A DNA stretch of 64,000 nt from Mucilaginibacter terrenus (GTDB lineage: Bacteria; Bacteroidota; Bacteroidia; Sphingobacteriales; Sphingobacteriaceae): assembly GCF_003432065.1 (NCBI RefSeq), contig NZ_QWDE01000001.1, forward strand, positions 1,364,001 to 1,428,000, written 5' to 3'. Numbering within the stretch: the first letter of the stretch is position 1; each line of letters opens with the position of its first letter. Under the pieces are notes generated by a model. It saw only the letters and a list, made by a program, of their open reading frames with translations, was not told the origin of the DNA and made no database searches. Below are positions 24,308 to 33,889 of this stretch, one piece after another. Both the position numbers and the translations under genes were made by a program.

Positions 24308-27220
24308 TTAATTAAAGATGCTTTGAGCTTTTTTAAGGGTTTTAGCCAGATCAATTCCTTCTCCTAAAACGCCGGTAAAAAGATCTCCCGTTTCCCTGAT
24401 CCGATCAATGGCATTATGAATGGTAAAGTCCCTCATTGTCAGTCCGGGCTTTACCTCCTCCCAGGTCACCGGCATGGAGACCGTAGCGCCCGGCTTAGGA
24501 CGGAGAGAATAAACGCCCGCGATGGTGGCACCCGGACGGTTCTGCAAAAAATCCAGGTACATTTTCCCTTTGCGGTTCGAGATCATGCGTTCAAGGGTAG
24601 TAAAATCAGGTATTTGTTTTTCCACCAATTTTACGATGATATTGGCAAACAGCTGGCTTTGATCATATGTATATTGTGCACCGAGGGGGATATAGATATG
24701 CATGCCCGTTGATCCGGATGTTTTAGGGTAACTGGGGACATCTATGGCATCCAGTACTTTCTTCACCTCCTGTGCGGCCTGTACCACCTGATCGAAATGC
24801 TGTTTATCCGGGTCAAGATCAATGATACAATAGTCAGGATTATCGGGAGAAGTTATCCGGCTGAACCAGGGATTTATTTCTATGCAGCCTAAAGAGGCCA
24901 TCCAAAGTAAGGTTGCTTCATTGTTACCCAAAAGGTAATCTTTGTCTACTCCCTCGCCATTGGTATGCGGCATTGTTTCCGCCCATTCAGGCGCTTTATC
25001 CCTGACGTTTTTCTGGTAGAAACTTTCGCCATGTATGCCGCCCGGAAAGCGGTTAAGCGACATGGGCCGGTCCTTCAGGTAGGGCACCATAAAGGGCGCG
25101 ACCTGATGGTAATAGTTAAACATATCCCGTTTGGTCACTTTGTCCTCAGGCCAATATAATTTATTGAGATGCGTCAATTTGAGCAAGTGTCCATCAACCT
25201 TCACCTCTTCGGTTTCTTTTGTGGACGTGATCAACCGCTCCGCCGGTTTTTTTGATGATTGGAGCACTGAACCCTTTCTGCTTTTACGTGCCGCTTTTTG
25301 TGTTGGCACAATTGGTAGCGGATCATCCGGTGAGTTAATATCGCCAATAATCTCCTGGGTATCTGTTTCGATCTCCATGACCACATCTTTCGGGTCTTTG
25401 TCAGTACGCATTCCCTTGAAGGACGCCTGCCGTACTTTGCCATCGCTCGTGATCTCCGCAAATTCGACTTCACATACCAGTAGCGGCTTTAGCCACGTCG
25501 CTTTTGCACCTAAGCGCCTTGGCCTGAACTGCGATGGCTCATCTACATCCGGCTCTATGTCAAACGGGCTTTCTTTGGTTATTAGCGGCTCGAACAGCTT
25601 TATCATTTCTTTTTGCCTGCCGTCGTTGAAGCCGGTGCCAACTTTGCCGATATAGCGCAGCACACCTCTCTGGTCATGAACGCCTATAGCCAATGCACTA
25701 AAATACTTGCCGGTGCCCTCATTCTTCGTGAAGCCGGCAATAATCACTTCCTGCCGACGTTTGGCTTTGACCTTCAGCCATTCCCTTGAGCGTGCATCCG
25801 AAGTGTACAGGCTATCAGCCCGTTTGGCGATGATACCCTCCAGGCCCATTTTCTTTGCTGCTTCGAAAAACTCGATGCCACCAACCTCAAACACCTGGCT
25901 TGGACGGATCAATTCACTATTTTTAGGTAAAACAGCGTCCAGAATCTCGCGCCTTGATCTTAGCGGAAGCCCGGTCAGATCGCGCCCGTTATACCAGAGT
26001 ATGTCAAAAACATAAAAAGCCAGCAGCGCATTTTTCTTGTTGCGCCAGTTCTGCAAAGCGCCAAAATCCGCGGTGCCCTGTTCATTCAGTGCCACGATCT
26101 CACCGTCCAGTACGACATTCATATCCCAACTTTCCAACAAATCATTGATCGGCTGAAATTGCCCGAATACCAGGTTGTTTCTTGATGTTAATGTAGCCTG
26201 TCCTTCATTTAGTGTAGCGAGTGCCCTGTAGCCGTCCCATTTGATCTCGTATATCCAGCCAGGCTGATCGAACGGCTCATCGACCAGGGTGGCCTTCATC
26301 GGTTTAATGGCAGCAAGAACCGGGACCTTAGGCAGTTCATTGAGCAATTCTGCGAGTCCTTTTGGTTCAGTGCTGATCTCTTCTTTTTCCGGGCCAGCTG
26401 CCTTAACTTTCGTTTTTTTTATTTTCCCTTGTTTGGGTGCTTCATTTTCATCTGTCAGTTCTATCCAGACCGGCGCATGGTCGCTTGCGCCCTTCCAGCC
26501 GCGTACTTCTTTGTCTACGTTTCCGGCAATAAGCCTTCCGGCAATTTGCTTGTTAAGCAGGAAATGATCCAGGCGCACACCTGCATTCCTTCCATATGCA
26601 TCGCGCAGATAATCCCAGAATGTATAGATCGGTTCATCCGGATATAGTGTCCGGATGGCATCGGTCCAGCCCTGGTCTAATAGGTCTTTAAAAGCTTTGC
26701 GGCTTTCCGGACGAAACAAAGCGTTATCCCGGTATTTTTCGGGCTTATAGGTATCCAGTTCGGTCGGCATCACATTATAATCACCGATCAGGAGCACCGG
26801 CAGGTCACGGTCAACCAGGTCTTTCGCGTGATCAGCCAGTCTGTTAAACCATCGCAGTTTATAGTCAAACTTTGGCCCCGGCCAGGGATTGCCGTTTGGG
26901 AGATAGATGCAACCTACAACTATATCTCCGGTAAATCCTTCAATGTACCGGCTATGCGTAAATTCCTCATCTGCGCCCGGCAGGTCATCTCTCAATTCCT
27001 TAATGTCTGTTTTGGATAAAATGGCCACGCCGTTCCAGCTTTTCTGGCCAAGCCAAATGGCCTGGTATCCGGCATCGTTAACAGCCTTCTCCGGGAATTT
27101 ATTATACTCTGATTTCAATTCCTGCAAGCATACGATATCTGGCTGCGCTTTTTTTAGCCAGCGCAGCAGGACGTCCAAACGGCCATGAATGCCATTGATA
27201 TTGTAGGTGGCGATTTTCAT
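24308..27220 (-). CDS. ligD: Exonuclease III - ligase D (ligase + primase/polymerase) fusion
   Basis: A single 970-residue frame from ATG 27220, chosen because it gives MKIATYNINGIHGR, a textbook ExoIII start. Residues 1-255 form a complete XthA-type nuclease: N7, E34 (CLQELK), the GDYNVMP and RLDHFLL motifs and the SDHAPVW catalytic His. After a Lys-rich linker comes an ATP-dependent ligase (adenylation motif EIKWDGYRAL, about 320-600). The C-terminal polymerase of the LigD/archaeo-eukaryotic primase type (TKRDMFNYYHQVAPF; CIIDLDPDKQHF; TSGSTGMHIYIP) ends the chain. Usual bacterial LigD carries a phosphoesterase domain at its N-terminus; here ExoIII takes that place. No Ku gene is in the window. 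It probably repairs DNA ends. Confidence 0.93.
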   Translation of the reverse strand: MKIATYNINGIHGRLDVLLRWLKKAQPDIVCLQELKSEYNKFPEKAVNDAGYQAIWLGQKSWNGVAILSKTDIKELRDDLPGADEEFTHSRYIEGFTGDIVVGCIYLPNGNPWPGPKFDYKLRWFNRLADHAKDLVDRDLPVLLIGDYNVMPTELDTYKPEKYRDNALFRPESRKAFKDLLDQGWTDAIRTLYPDEPIYTFWDYLRDAYGRNAGVRLDHFLLNKQIAGRLIAGNVDKEVRGWKGASDHAPVWIELTDENEAPKQGKIKKTKVKAAGPEKEEISTEPKGLAELLNELPKVPVLAAIKPMKATLVDEPFDQPGWIYEIKWDGYRALATLNEGQATLTSRNNLVFGQFQPINDLLESWDMNVVLDGEIVALNEQGTADFGALQNWRNKKNALLAFYVFDILWYNGRDLTGLPLRSRREILDAVLPKNSELIRPSQVFEVGGIEFFEAAKKMGLEGIIAKRADSLYTSDARSREWLKVKAKRRQEVIIAGFTKNEGTGKYFSALAIGVHDQRGVLRYIGKVGTGFNDGRQKEMIKLFEPLITKESPFDIEPDVDEPSQFRPRRLGAKATWLKPLLVCEVEFAEITSDGKVRQASFKGMRTDKDPKDVVMEIETDTQEIIGDINSPDDPLPIVPTQKAARKSRKGSVLQSSKKPAERLITSTKETEEVKVDGHLLKLTHLNKLYWPEDKVTKRDMFNYYHQVAPFMVPYLKDRPMSLNRFPGGIHGESFYQKNVRDKAPEWAETMPHTNGEGVDKDYLLGNNEATLLWMASLGCIEINPWFSRITSPDNPDYCIIDLDPDKQHFDQVVQAAQEVKKVLDAIDVPSYPKTSGSTGMHIYIPLGAQYTYDQSQLFANIIVKLVEKQIPDFTTLERMISNRKGKMYLDFLQNRPGATIAGVYSLRPKPGATVSMPVTWEEVKPGLTMRDFTIHNAIDRIRETGDLFTGVLGEGIDLAKTLKKAQSIFN

Positions 27221-27845
27221 TCCCAGCATAGCAACAAGGAACGTTGTCCATAGTTTGGAAAGGCTCAGAAGTAAAGCGACAATAACCAGATTGATAAGTC
27301 TAAGCCTGACCAAAAACCGATACCTGTGAATCTATATATGATTACCGGTCATCACACAAATGGTCTCCTCCTTTGCTGATTTACTGACCAAACTTACCAA
27401 TACAGCAACATCGTGTTTAAAACAAGGTTAGATGGCAAGGCGTCTGCCTTTCGCAGGAAAACAAAAGGATAGAGCTTCAGGACACTTATTTGAACGGTTA
27501 AATCTTATCAGGCCGGAGAGCGCATCAAAAAATGCTATTTTAATTACTCGTTTGTCGGATGCCCTGAAAAGGCTTTACGCTGCTACTGTTCATAGTTTAT
27601 ATCAGCAAAGACTTCAAAAAACATTGAGAATTCGCCCAACTCTAAGGTAAATATCTAATGAGGTATTTGCCTTTTTTAAGTATCGGTAAACATGTATCTG
27701 CAAACCTCTGTTATTGCACAAAAAAGTTAGTGGAGTGACTCAACGGCTTTTTCTACTTGTTTCGTAGCCACGAGCATCCCATATGGAGTTTCCTGATAAT
27801 TGGATGATGAATAGCAAATCCCCCAAATCTTTGCTGTATCAGTGG
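27221..27845. other. Spacer without recognised gene
   Basis: About 625 bp upstream of the ligD fusion. The 72-codon frame at 27432-27650 has no recognisable content and unconvincing composition. No repeats or RNA genes were noted. It likely includes the ligD promoter. Confidence 0.45.
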
Positions 27846-28034
27846 CTATTTACGTTTGATAAGGTTCATTATCCACTTTAGAAGTTCAATAAAGCTCCGT
27901 CTCGACCCGGTTTCATTTGAGATGTTCAGTTGAACAATAATAATTATCAGCATTAGCAAAATAAGCAGTAATACAATTAAGGAGTGTGCCCAGGAATTTA
28001 CTTTTATAAACTGCTGATATAGTAGTATAAACAT
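27846..28034 (-). CDS. Possible small membrane protein
   Basis: A 62-codon frame with one strongly hydrophobic segment (LIVLLLILLMLIIIIVQL) flanked by charged residues (SRRSFIELLKW and a basic tail). Such one-helix proteins occur in Bacteroidota, but an AT-rich spacer can produce the same pattern by chance. No neighbour context helps. Confidence 0.3.
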   Translation of the reverse strand: MFILLYQQFIKVNSWAHSLIVLLLILLMLIIIIVQLNISNETGSRRSFIELLKWIMNLIKRK

Positions 28035-28193
28035 ATTTTAAGTTTCAAATACATAAATGCCCTACATTGAAAACAATGCACGTCCCACCTTTAACGATGC
28101 TATATTTAGTACAATTGGTAAAAAGATTAAATTCAAATAGTTCAGGATCAAATTACCCATCACGAGTCCAAGACAGTTCGGATAGATTAAAAA

Positions 28194-29198
28194 TTAATTT
28201 ATTGATGGGGATGCATCAGTTTTCTTTGTAACGCCAAGAAAGTTAAGGATGGTTTTTTCAGCTTCTTCTTTGGAATCCGCGCAAGGTTGTAGCTCATATC
28301 TTTTCACACCGGATTGTTTCAGCCAATCAGCCCAAAAAAGTTTTAGGATATCGAGATCGGTAGGATGGATCATAGCCCTGCCATCTCTCGACCTCGAGCG
28401 GTCAAATAGCTCCATTACCAACACTTCAACGTTCTTGAGTTTCTTGTTTTGTACTGGTTTAATCCGGCAATCTTTGCGCTTCCTGAAATAAGCCTCTAAG
28501 TCCTGTTCTCCAGAGCTGATGAAAGCATTTCTGAAATCGTCCACCCTCCTTTGGCTCAGATCATAACCCTGTCCATAAATTCCAGCTTCTATGTAGCCAT
28601 CAGTAGTGATTATTAAAATGTTTTTGTACTTGTTAAAGTAGGTATTCCCGGCGTCGTCCTGTATACCGTTCTCTGTTTGCAATACACGTTCACCCTCAAA
28701 CTCCTTTAGGTAAGTCCAAACATCAGCACCGAAGTTTTGGGTTTTTGCCACATTATAAATCCTGGAAAATTCACTGTTCAATCGCGCGATATCACGTTGT
28801 AAAAACTCAGCCGGGTTGTTCCTTCGTTTGATATAGTTTATCCGCGCCAGCTGATTAGTTCCGAATCGCCCAAAATCTAATGACAAAGATTGAGTTTGAA
28901 CGTTATATGTGCCGATCAACCCCTTGTTGATGAAGTCTACCCGAAATTTATCCCGTTGTTGTTCGGACCTCCCCTGCTTCAGAATGGAGGGGTAAAGGTT
29001 TTCTGTCAGTTTGCTTAAAATTGTAACATCTTGTAGCGCTCTCGCATATTTTGCCGGGTTAACTCTATTCGATAGATCAGGTGCAAAAGTGATATTGTAA
29101 TGCGTGATCTCGAACTTAGAGGGTCTCGGGTCAGAGTTGGGCAACATAAGGCCGGAAAGTGTAAGCGTTAAAAAAAGTAGGAGTTTATTCATGAGCAT
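28194..29198 (-). CDS. Secreted protein paired with PLD-like membrane protein
   Basis: A 334-residue protein with an N-terminal hydrophobic signal (LLLFLTLTLSGLMLP). The mature part has a faint von Willebrand-A flavour: ITFAPDLSNRVNP (a DxSxR-like loop) early and NILIITTDGYIEAG in the middle, where a vWA MIDAS Asp would fall. The family is not recognised. Its start overlaps the stop of the PLD-like gene by 14 nt, so the two are translationally coupled. The vWA reading is tentative. Confidence 0.6.
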   Translation of the reverse strand: MLMNKLLLFLTLTLSGLMLPNSDPRPSKFEITHYNITFAPDLSNRVNPAKYARALQDVTILSKLTENLYPSILKQGRSEQQRDKFRVDFINKGLIGTYNVQTQSLSLDFGRFGTNQLARINYIKRRNNPAEFLQRDIARLNSEFSRIYNVAKTQNFGADVWTYLKEFEGERVLQTENGIQDDAGNTYFNKYKNILIITTDGYIEAGIYGQGYDLSQRRVDDFRNAFISSGEQDLEAYFRKRKDCRIKPVQNKKLKNVEVLVMELFDRSRSRDGRAMIHPTDLDILKLFWADWLKQSGVKRYELQPCADSKEEAEKTILNFLGVTKKTDASPSIN

Positions 29199-31185
29199 GG
29201 ATCTTTACCCGTTTGTCAAGTTTATTGTTCGTTTTTAGTAACTGCCATTCTTGTGCTACTTCCTGAGCCTGCGCCGTCTTCTGTGTTGCTTTGGAAACGG
29301 CATATTCCAGAAACAAGTAGTCATTCCAGCCCTCCAAAAACACATTGATCCGATCTTTAAGTGCATCTACCGATATTGGCAGATTATCCGATTGTATATG
29401 CAGGGTATAAATGGTCGCAATTTTGTCAATGGTATCGTTGTCTGTTAACAGCTGTCGCCGTTCCTTTTGAAGTTCCTGATTTAACAGAATAGGTGCCTGC
29501 TGAATTGCCTGTTCAGTGTTTTTAATATCACCCTTTAGCTGAATAATTTTTTTCTCTAGTCCCGCAATTTCTTCTTGTAAGCCCAAAGTTTTATCAACTA
29601 ACAGGAGTAATTCGTCATTTAATTGGCGCATCACTACCTGCTGTCGCTGCTGAAGCATATCAAAACTCCGCTCTTTAAACTGGTGTATGACCTTTTTATA
29701 AGCAAGTTTGAATAGCATAAGTCCAACAGCACCAAAGACAAAGACGAGATAAAAATTCATGTCCTTAAAAGCCATCATCGCTTCCCAAAGTTGGTCAACA
29801 TTGCCCCTTGCATAGTTTACACCGTATACCGCCTCTGTAACTTTATAGGCTACAGCTCCGTCTAATACCAACACACCACTCCAATAGAGTAGTTGATTTA
29901 GCACCTCATTCTTGGTAAACCGGTCAATAACAGCGAATGCCAGGGGAATAAAAGCGAAAAGGAAGATGAAAAAAGGCGCGGTCCCACCCTTATGAAACAC
30001 CTTAGTTACTGCATAAGGATTGAATATCTGGGCAACAGCAGCTGAAACGCCTAAAGCATCAGCTTCTTTAGCATCTGCAACGCTAAAGAGTAAAATATAT
30101 GCAGCGGATGAATAGAAGATCAGAAGGTAAATAAATAAGACAAAAGCCAGCACAGCGGATGGAAGCATCTCAAACCATTTAATCGCAGGTCGTGCCTGCT
30201 CTTGCTCAGCGGCTCTCAGCTGCAACTCTATGCCAGCTTCTTGTTGTTTAATATGAGGTATTTGTGTTTGCCTGATTTCTTCAATTTCTTTCTGTAAGAC
30301 CTGAACCTCAGCATCCAAATCTGTTGCTTTTCTATTCAGGTTCGCCTTGTTCAACTCATGTTCACGTTCCAGGTGATTAATCTGCAACTCGGAAATTTTA
30401 TTTAACTTATCTTTTGTCTTAACACGCTGTTCATCAATGCGGGCCTCCAACCGCTTCTTTTTATCTTCTATAACGTCGATGTCGTTAATGAATACAGAAT
30501 ATAAAGTATCCAATGACTTATACAGTACCTGGTGATCACCGTGATTGGCTCTGCACCGCTCAAATCCTTGCTCCCGCAGCAGTTTTCTATCGAAACTGCC
30601 TACCTCTGCCGCAATCATGGAGTCCAGTACCTGCTCGAATTCAGCACCTGTTCTATCCGGACCCTCAACAGAAGCGCTTTTTACACGATCTGCTTGGGCA
30701 ACTGTTTTAGCCCCTGGTAGATTAGAATCGCTTTTTTGCTCATTGATTTTAGCTTTGATCCCGATAAAAATTGCCATTAAACCTGTTACTGTTTCCTCAT
30801 GGTTGGTACTTATGATGCTTTCCTGGTTATTTTTTCTGGCATTCTTTGTCCAATTGTAAGAACCGTGAAGGGCAATACGACGATCGATGACACAGAATTT
30901 CTGATTCATTATGCCATATCCACTATTCTTGATTTTCAGAACAGATGCACCTTTTGATCTTAAAAGTTCGAAATCAAGCTTTTCATTTTCCAGGTTATCC
31001 GCAATGATAATATCAACATGAATACCTTCATTTATTTTGCGCAATACTATATCAAACAAATCTTCGTCAGTGAACCACCCCGTAGCAATCAGAATCTCAA
31101 ATTCCGCATTTAGAAGTTCACTTTGGATCTTGGCATAGATTTCCTTGTTGTCATTTATTACCTGCTGCTCTATTAGTTCCATCAT
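29185..31185 (-). CDS. PLD-like, coiled-coil, multi-membrane-segment protein
   Basis: 666 residues in clear modules. 1-150: a phospholipase-D-like nuclease domain with GYGIMNQKFCVIDRR and HGSYNWTKNARKNNQES; the first residue of the H-x-K-x4-D motif is Asn94 instead of His, confirmed at codon level (AAT). About 230-335: a coiled coil. About 345-500: four hydrophobic segments (AVLAFVLFIYLLIFYSSAAY; FFIFLFAFIPLAFAVI; LYWSGVLVLDGAVAYKV; NFYLVFVFGAVGLMLF). About 510-666: a second long coiled coil. The layout suggests a membrane-anchored effector or sensor with a PLD domain that is probably inactive or altered. It is coupled to the secreted-protein gene and follows an HsdR-N-like nuclease gene. Confidence 0.75.
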   Translation of the reverse strand: MMELIEQQVINDNKEIYAKIQSELLNAEFEILIATGWFTDEDLFDIVLRKINEGIHVDIIIADNLENEKLDFELLRSKGASVLKIKNSGYGIMNQKFCVIDRRIALHGSYNWTKNARKNNQESIISTNHEETVTGLMAIFIGIKAKINEQKSDSNLPGAKTVAQADRVKSASVEGPDRTGAEFEQVLDSMIAAEVGSFDRKLLREQGFERCRANHGDHQVLYKSLDTLYSVFINDIDVIEDKKKRLEARIDEQRVKTKDKLNKISELQINHLEREHELNKANLNRKATDLDAEVQVLQKEIEEIRQTQIPHIKQQEAGIELQLRAAEQEQARPAIKWFEMLPSAVLAFVLFIYLLIFYSSAAYILLFSVADAKEADALGVSAAVAQIFNPYAVTKVFHKGGTAPFFIFLFAFIPLAFAVIDRFTKNEVLNQLLYWSGVLVLDGAVAYKVTEAVYGVNYARGNVDQLWEAMMAFKDMNFYLVFVFGAVGLMLFKLAYKKVIHQFKERSFDMLQQRQQVVMRQLNDELLLLVDKTLGLQEEIAGLEKKIIQLKGDIKNTEQAIQQAPILLNQELQKERRQLLTDNDTIDKIATIYTLHIQSDNLPISVDALKDRINVFLEGWNDYLFLEYAVSKATQKTAQAQEVAQEWQLLKTNNKLDKRVKIHAHE

Positions 31186-31304
31186 TTTTTTTATCAGTTA
31201 TCGGCCGAATTAACGCATTGTTGCTGAAGAGCGGGTTCCCTGTTATGCTGAACCTATAAGAAGCTTACCGGTCCGAAATCAATAGGTCTCAAAAACACTG
31301 TGGT

Positions 31305-32372
31305 TTAAGCCAAGTAAAGCTTAACAGCGTCAAATAATTGCTGTTTCAAGCCGAACAACCCCTCTAAGTCATCTAAATCATATCGTGTAAAATTCTTGTC
31401 TGGACCTGCAATCCCCACACTCAGCTTTTTAGTGTTGAAGTAAAAGCGGCAGATTGGTCTGCGGTTGTTGTCGTCCAGCAAAATGGCACAGTAAGACTGG
31501 GCGTCCCGCATTATAATTCTTTTGGTATCTACCACCTCAGCTAAAATGGCCTTAACCATCAGGTGTCCGGAAATTTCTTCGGCCGTAGTAATGATCTTTT
31601 CATCAGTATCTGCTGTATTACTGCCAGTGGTAAGGTTCTCTGAAGCTGACTCAGGTAGCACTTCCACCTGCAAAACAGTTTTAAGCCTATCATTAATTAT
31701 GTCGCTCACATACACTGCGCAAGCGGTCTTAGTAATGGATTTGAATTGTTCCAATACCTTCTGTGTCATTGCGCTTGGATAAACTTTCTTAGCGAAATAC
31801 CGGACAAAGTCATCAGAAGGTTCTGAAAAGTCCTGATGCAGGAGATGCTTGATCTGGTTTAAGAATTTAAGTTCACTGGCCGTGTTGGTAATATTATCGA
31901 CATTAAAATAAGACTTGTGGAACTTCTTCAATTCCCCGATCTCATTTTCTTTTATATCAGTTATCTTGAATTCAAAAAAAGGCTTGTCGTCCATTTTATT
32001 GGCCGTAATCAAGTCAGTATAAAATCGATAGTCTATACCGTTGGTCAGGAGGCTGAATTTGGCCTCGGTTGTATGAAAATAACGGAACAACTGCGAATTA
32101 TGAGGATTCAAATCCTGTGTGTAATGCTTGCATTCAATTAGCAGAATTGGTTTGCCATCACTTAGTATGGCATAATCTACTTTCTCCCCTTTTTTGATAC
32201 CAATGTCCGCCACAAATTCGGGGCTTACTTCGAATGGGTTAAATACATCGTAACCCAGCAATTGAATAAATGGCATAATCAGGGCGTTTTTAGTTGCTTC
32301 CTCCGTATGTATTTGCGGGCACAACTTGTCGACACGGGCAGCGAACTGAAGAATGGAATCTTTAAAGTCCAT
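31305..32372 (-). CDS. HsdR N-terminal-like nuclease domain protein
   Basis: A 355-residue protein. The N-terminal half is a PD-(D/E)xK nuclease fold of the type I restriction R-subunit kind: KNALIMPFIQLLGYDVFNP, then VDYAILSDGKPILLIECK (Asp, then E-x-K) and LFRYFHTTEAKFSLLTNGIDYRFY. There is no helicase, and the C-terminal half is unrecognised. Stand-alone proteins of this type are widespread in bacteria and are often annotated as orphan restriction proteins. No methylase or specificity subunit is nearby. It is about 120 bp upstream of the PLD-like gene in the same direction. Confidence 0.78.
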   Translation of the reverse strand: MDFKDSILQFAARVDKLCPQIHTEEATKNALIMPFIQLLGYDVFNPFEVSPEFVADIGIKKGEKVDYAILSDGKPILLIECKHYTQDLNPHNSQLFRYFHTTEAKFSLLTNGIDYRFYTDLITANKMDDKPFFEFKITDIKENEIGELKKFHKSYFNVDNITNTASELKFLNQIKHLLHQDFSEPSDDFVRYFAKKVYPSAMTQKVLEQFKSITKTACAVYVSDIINDRLKTVLQVEVLPESASENLTTGSNTADTDEKIITTAEEISGHLMVKAILAEVVDTKRIIMRDAQSYCAILLDDNNRRPICRFYFNTKKLSVGIAGPDKNFTRYDLDDLEGLFGLKQQLFDAVKLYLA

Positions 32373-32570
32373 AAGTTGATATTGGTTATTGCAGTGAAAG
32401 GTTTATAATTTTAAGATCAAGCAGTTAATGGATCGGTGCTGTCAAAACTCGCTCCTTCGCATCTATTAGGATGACGGCGATTCTACTCATGGGCGCATTG
32501 CGGTTAATCAATGGCTTTTTGGATGTTGATTTCTGTTCATTTAATTGTGATAAGGTTTAGGTTGATATTT

Positions 32571-32789
32571 TCAGTCTTCCCAGCGGCAAAGCGTCTTACC
32601 GCTTTTCTTGGCTTGTTCCGGCGAAATTTTTATAATTCGGTACGTGCAGTTGCTCAGCCCGCGGCAACTTTCCTTTAAATGATAACGTTTTGCATTCGGG
32701 CTATCACAGACATATACTGTATTATCAGCTTTGCTACCACTAAACAACAGGGTTACCGGGGTATACAGATATAACATCAGTAGCTTCAT
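32571..32789 (-). CDS. Small secreted Cys-containing protein
   Basis: A 72-residue protein with a signal-like N-terminus (KLLMLYLYTPVTLLF) and a compact mature part with three Cys: VYVCDSPNAKRYHLKESC, then GLSNCTYRIIKI, ending GKTLCRWED. I recognise this as a recurring small exported family in Bacteroidota (VYVC..KRYH..CRGLSNC). Its role is unknown. The start at ATG 32789 is the only sensible one. Confidence 0.7.
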   Translation of the reverse strand: MKLLMLYLYTPVTLLFSGSKADNTVYVCDSPNAKRYHLKESCRGLSNCTYRIIKISPEQAKKSGKTLCRWED

Positions 32790-33219
32790 ATTCCGTCGAT
32801 TAAGTTGTTCAAATTTAGTTCCCTCCTTGTGCCTGTTAATGCGGGAAACCGCACGGCTTGAAATTTCGATTGAGTTTGTGCTTCGCTATGAGAAAATGTT
32901 GGTGATTGGGGTGATGCCCGGAAATCTTTAGGCGGTAGCTTTATCGCTTACTATACCGTATGGCGATTGTGACCATCAGGAGTGCACAACTAATAAACAG
33001 CAGTGATGGTTATAGATGTGACGGATGCAGGAAGGCGACATACGTGTCCCAGACCTTAACAGCCCTACATTCAGCAGAGCGCTATTATTCACGTTTGCCT
33101 TATCGTTACTTGCTACAACAACTGGTTAAACAAATAACACCAACATATCTTTAAGAATTATTCAACAAAGAATAAAGGACAAAACGGATGAGACCAAGAA
33201 GATTGTAGCGGGCGTCAGC
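32790..33219. other. Spacer without recognised gene
   Basis: Short frames at 32731-32931 and 32960-33154 have no recognisable content. No hairpin or repeat was noted. Confidence 0.4.
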
Positions 33220-33879
33220 TCAGATCAGACCCGCATCCTTACAATAAGCGACCAACTGCTGGTTATTGGACACTTCCAACAAAGTACGTGCGCGATGCAG
33301 CGCTTTTTCGACGCTGCGAAGGCTCGCATTTGACATGCCCTGAGACTGCAGCCACTCCGGCAATTGCTTTTGCAGCATCCCTCCTGCCAACTGCCTGATG
33401 ATCGCCCGCTCATATTCCGTCAGTGTATCCGTTAAGTGGCGGATTGATTCGCGGTAACCTTCGGGCAGATAACGCCGGTGCTGACCAATCATTGTGATCG
33501 CCGCACGAAGATGTTCAGCATCATGCCGTGCCTTTCTGACGTAGCCATCGATTTTCAACTCGCTGAATAGCCTTCCAATCACAGCAGGCCGCTGTTCGCC
33601 GGAAAAGACGAGAACTTTAAGGTCCGGTTGAAGCAGCCGGGCCGCGATAATCAATTGTTCACCGCTTTTCAATTGCTGGGGTGAGCCATCCTCCTCAAAC
33701 GACAGGTCCGTTACCAATAAAGTGTATGGCTCGTTGTGTTTAATCGCAAGGCCAAGCATTCTGAGCGCGTCGTCACAATAATAAGCATGAATATGTGGCA
33801 ACCCAAGGTCATCCATTGTCTTGCGAACAGAAATATTCGCAGATTCATGATCTTCAGCGATAAGGACTTTTTCACCCAT
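33220..33879 (-). CDS. Response regulator with C-terminal helical DNA-binding region
   Basis: About 219 residues from ATG 33879 (MGEKVLIAEDHESANISVRK), preferred over 33945, which adds unrelated residues overlapping the kinase. The receiver domain has the acidic pair in IAEDHE and the phospho-acceptor Asp in LLVTDLSFEED. The C-terminal 80 residues (LTEYERAIIRQLAGGMLQKQ; SNASLRSVEKALHRARTLL) look like a LuxR-type helix-turn-helix. It follows the kinase gene after 10 nt, so it is its cognate regulator. Confidence 0.85.
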   Translation of the reverse strand: MGEKVLIAEDHESANISVRKTMDDLGLPHIHAYYCDDALRMLGLAIKHNEPYTLLVTDLSFEEDGSPQQLKSGEQLIIAARLLQPDLKVLVFSGEQRPAVIGRLFSELKIDGYVRKARHDAEHLRAAITMIGQHRRYLPEGYRESIRHLTDTLTEYERAIIRQLAGGMLQKQLPEWLQSQGMSNASLRSVEKALHRARTLLEVSNNQQLVAYCKDAGLI

Positions 33880-33889
33880 AGAATAAAGA

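Noticed and set aside
27432..27650. 72-codon plus-strand frame upstream of ligD
   Set aside because: No recognisable motif, no neighbour coupling, very basic composition typical of chance frames.
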